The translations under genes and the position numbers were made by a program. This document shows, piece after piece, positions 60,751-62,333 of a stretch of DNA of 62,333 bases; within the stretch, counting starts at the first letter, position 1, and the number at the start of each line of letters is the position of its first letter. The notes beneath the pieces were generated by a model. The model worked only from the letters and a program-made list of their open reading frames with translations. It did not search any database and was not told where the DNA came from. Source of the DNA: Pseudomonas sp. (lineage in GTDB: Bacteria; Pseudomonadota; Gammaproteobacteria; Pseudomonadales; Pseudomonadaceae); the NCBI GenBank assembly GCA_030656145.1, contig JAUSOF010000018.1:1-62333 (forward strand), given 5' to 3'.

Positions 60751-62333
60751 ATGCACAGCCTCAACCCCTACGAATACGGTATGCCGCGCGATGCGGCGAA
60801 CTTTCAGGCGCTTAGCCCATTGAGTTTTCTCGAGCGCGCGGCGAGTGTCTACCCGCAGCGCACGGCGCTGATCAACGGTCGTCTGCGTCAGACCTGGGGT
60901 GAAACCTACAGCCGCTGTATTCGCCTGGCCTCGGCTCTGGCCCAGCGCGGCATCGGTCTGGGCGACACGGTGGCGGTGATCGCGCCGAACGGCCCGGCGA
61001 TGTTCGAGGCGCACTTCGGCGTGCCCATGTGTGGCGCGGTGCTGAATGCCATTAACACTCGCCTGGATGCCGAAGCCATCGCCTTCATCCTGCAGCACGG
61101 CGAAGCCAAGGTGCTGCTGGTTGACAAGGAGTTCGGCGAGTTGGTGCAGCGCGCCACCAGCCACCTGCCCAATCGTCCGCTGATCATCGGCATCGACGAC
61201 CCTGAATATCAGGACGGTCAACTGATCGGCCAATTCGACTACGAGGCGCTGCTGGCTGAAGGCGACGCCGACTATGCCTGGCAGATGCCGGCCGACGAGT
61301 GGCAGGCGATCTCGCTCAACTACACCTCCGGCACCACCGGTAACCCCAAGGGCGTGGTTTACCACCACCGCGGTGCACACCTGAATGCCCTGTCCAACGC
61401 CATGTGTTGGGACATGAGCCGCTTCCCGGTGTACCTGTGGACGCTGCCGATGTTCCACTGCAACGGCTGGTGTTTCCCCTGGGCGCTGGCAGCCTATGTC
61501 GGGGTCAACGTGTGCCTGCGCCATGTGCGCGCCGAGGCCATCTACCCGCTGATCGCCGAGCACGCGGTCGACCACTTCTGTGGCGCGCCGATTGTGCTGA
61601 ATATGCTGGCCAATGCCGCCGATGACCTGAAGGCGCTGAAGACCCGTCCGGTCAAGGTGCTGACCGCCGGCGCCGCGCCACCCGCAGCGGTGATCGAGGC
61701 CATGGAAGCCATGGAATTTCGCGTCACCCACGTCTATGGTCTGACCGAAACCTACGGTCCCAGCGTGGCCTGCGAATGGAAGGCGGAGTGGGACAGCGAA
61801 ACCCCTGAGCAGCGGGCGCGCCTCAAGTCCCGTCAGGGTGTGCGGGCGCCACTGCTCGACGGCCTGATGGTGGCCGATCCGGACAGCCTGCAACCGGTGC
61901 CCAAGGACGGTCAGACCATCGGCGAGATCATGATGCGTGGCAACGTGGTGATGAAGGGCTACCTGAAGAACCCCACCGCCACCGCCGATGCCTTCGCCGG
62001 CGGCTGGTTCCACTCCGGCGACCTGGCGGTGTGGCATGCCGACGGTTACGTCGAGATCAAGGATCGCTCCAAGGACATCATCATTTCCGGTGGCGAGAAC
62101 ATCTCCTCGATCGAGGTGGAGGATGTGCTCTACCGCCATCCGCAGATTCTTGAGGCCGCGGTAGTCGCCATGCCCAGCGACAAATGGGGCGAAACCCCGT
62201 GCGCCTTCGTCACTCTCAAGCCGGGTGTCGAACTGACCGCTGCCGAGGTGATTGCCTTCTGCCAGCAACGCATGGCGCGCTTCAAGGTGCCGGGCTGCGT
62301 GGTGTTCACCGCCCTGCCGAAAACCTCCACCGG
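60751..62333 (+). CDS. acyl-CoA ligase (ANL family), right end cut by window
   Basis: An adenylate-forming ligase open to the window edge, with 527 codons visible. Starts MHSLNPYEYGMPRDAANFQA behind a GGAGAAC site. Has YTSGTTGNPKGVV (about 192-204), the substrate pocket LPMFHCNGWCFPWALA, VYGLTETYGPSV, the hinge DRSKDIIISGGENISSIEVE and FKVPGCVV before the edge; only the last short Lys-containing segment is missing. It is of the medium-chain / DMSP-CoA-ligase-like group. The exact substrate is unknown. Confidence 0.92.
   Translation, partial: MHSLNPYEYGMPRDAANFQALSPLSFLERAASVYPQRTALINGRLRQTWGETYSRCIRLASALAQRGIGLGDTVAVIAPNGPAMFEAHFGVPMCGAVLNAINTRLDAEAIAFILQHGEAKVLLVDKEFGELVQRATSHLPNRPLIIGIDDPEYQDGQLIGQFDYEALLAEGDADYAWQMPADEWQAISLNYTSGTTGNPKGVVYHHRGAHLNALSNAMCWDMSRFPVYLWTLPMFHCNGWCFPWALAAYVGVNVCLRHVRAEAIYPLIAEHAVDHFCGAPIVLNMLANAADDLKALKTRPVKVLTAGAAPPAAVIEAMEAMEFRVTHVYGLTETYGPSVACEWKAEWDSETPEQRARLKSRQGVRAPLLDGLMVADPDSLQPVPKDGQTIGEIMMRGNVVMKGYLKNPTATADAFAGGWFHSGDLAVWHADGYVEIKDRSKDIIISGGENISSIEVEDVLYRHPQILEAAVVAMPSDKWGETPCAFVTLKPGVELTAAEVIAFCQQRMARFKVPGCVVFTALPKTST

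Noticed and set aside
60637..62268. A 543-residue antisense frame in the acyl-CoA ligase
   Set aside because: The sense frame shows all ANL motifs and is open to the window edge.

Overview
The window is high-GC gammaproteobacterial chromosome, almost certainly Pseudomonas in the broad sense. Evidence: the fabY / cysQ / nudE / yrfG-type block at 56.3-60.5 kb and the hslO-pckA pair are, from memory, arranged much as in P. aeruginosa. FabY is a pseudomonad-type initiating ketoacyl synthase, and the intergenic spaces are full of palindromic repeats of the GTAGGGTGCGC and GTAGGTTG/GAGCGCAGCG kinds common in this genus. Species cannot be fixed from this sequence alone. Both ends of the window cut genes: a thiolase on the left and an acyl-CoA ligase on the right.

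Layout. 0-4 kb: thiolase 5' end, pgi, then a complete-looking IS1111-type (IS110 family) insertion sequence with subterminal inverted repeats and a long 3' non-coding end. 4-11.8 kb: a DUF2868/DUF3482 GTPase pair, a secreted glycerophosphodiesterase, alanine dehydrogenase, a PAP2 membrane phosphatase and the redox chaperone hslO. 11.9-15.6 kb: pckA with its own terminator, then recQ. 15.6-29.1 kb: a tight minus-strand Tad/Flp pilus locus of 13 genes. 29.4-32 kb: a divergent NarL-type response regulator and a membrane histidine kinase, clearly more AT-rich than the rest, followed by about 1 kb with no convincing gene. 33-43 kb: small metabolic and regulatory genes (cupin, HPF-like factor, a tautomerase with a nonsense codon beside a LysR gene that has lost its DNA-binding half, a long-chain acyl-CoA synthetase with a divergent AraC regulator, an iron alcohol dehydrogenase, a thioesterase, an MFS transporter). 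43.6-48 kb: a three-domain ACP-FAAL-acyltransferase fusion and two related glycine-zipper proteins with His/Lys-rich tails. 48.6-56.1 kb: a NAD-dependent formate dehydrogenase operon (fdsGBA, fdsD, fdhD) with a divergent ModE-like regulator. 56.3-62.3 kb: a HAD nucleotidase, nudE, cysQ, fabY and an acyl-CoA ligase.

The most unusual part is the Tad locus. Its CpaB/RcpC protein carries about 365 extra residues made of roughly 21 short units of the form V-x-D-x-x-G-x-x-I/L-G, inserted between the normal RcpC core and the C-terminal strand. The next gene upstream encodes a pilin-like protein (prepilin signal, Pro-rich linker) that carries shorter, more diverged units of the same kind. The assembly ATPase has an N-terminal FHA-like domain, and neither TadZ nor a prepilin peptidase is present nearby. 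Together this looks like a lineage-specific Tad machine in which an assembly protein and a candidate minor pilin share a repeat fold. That is inference from sequence patterns only.
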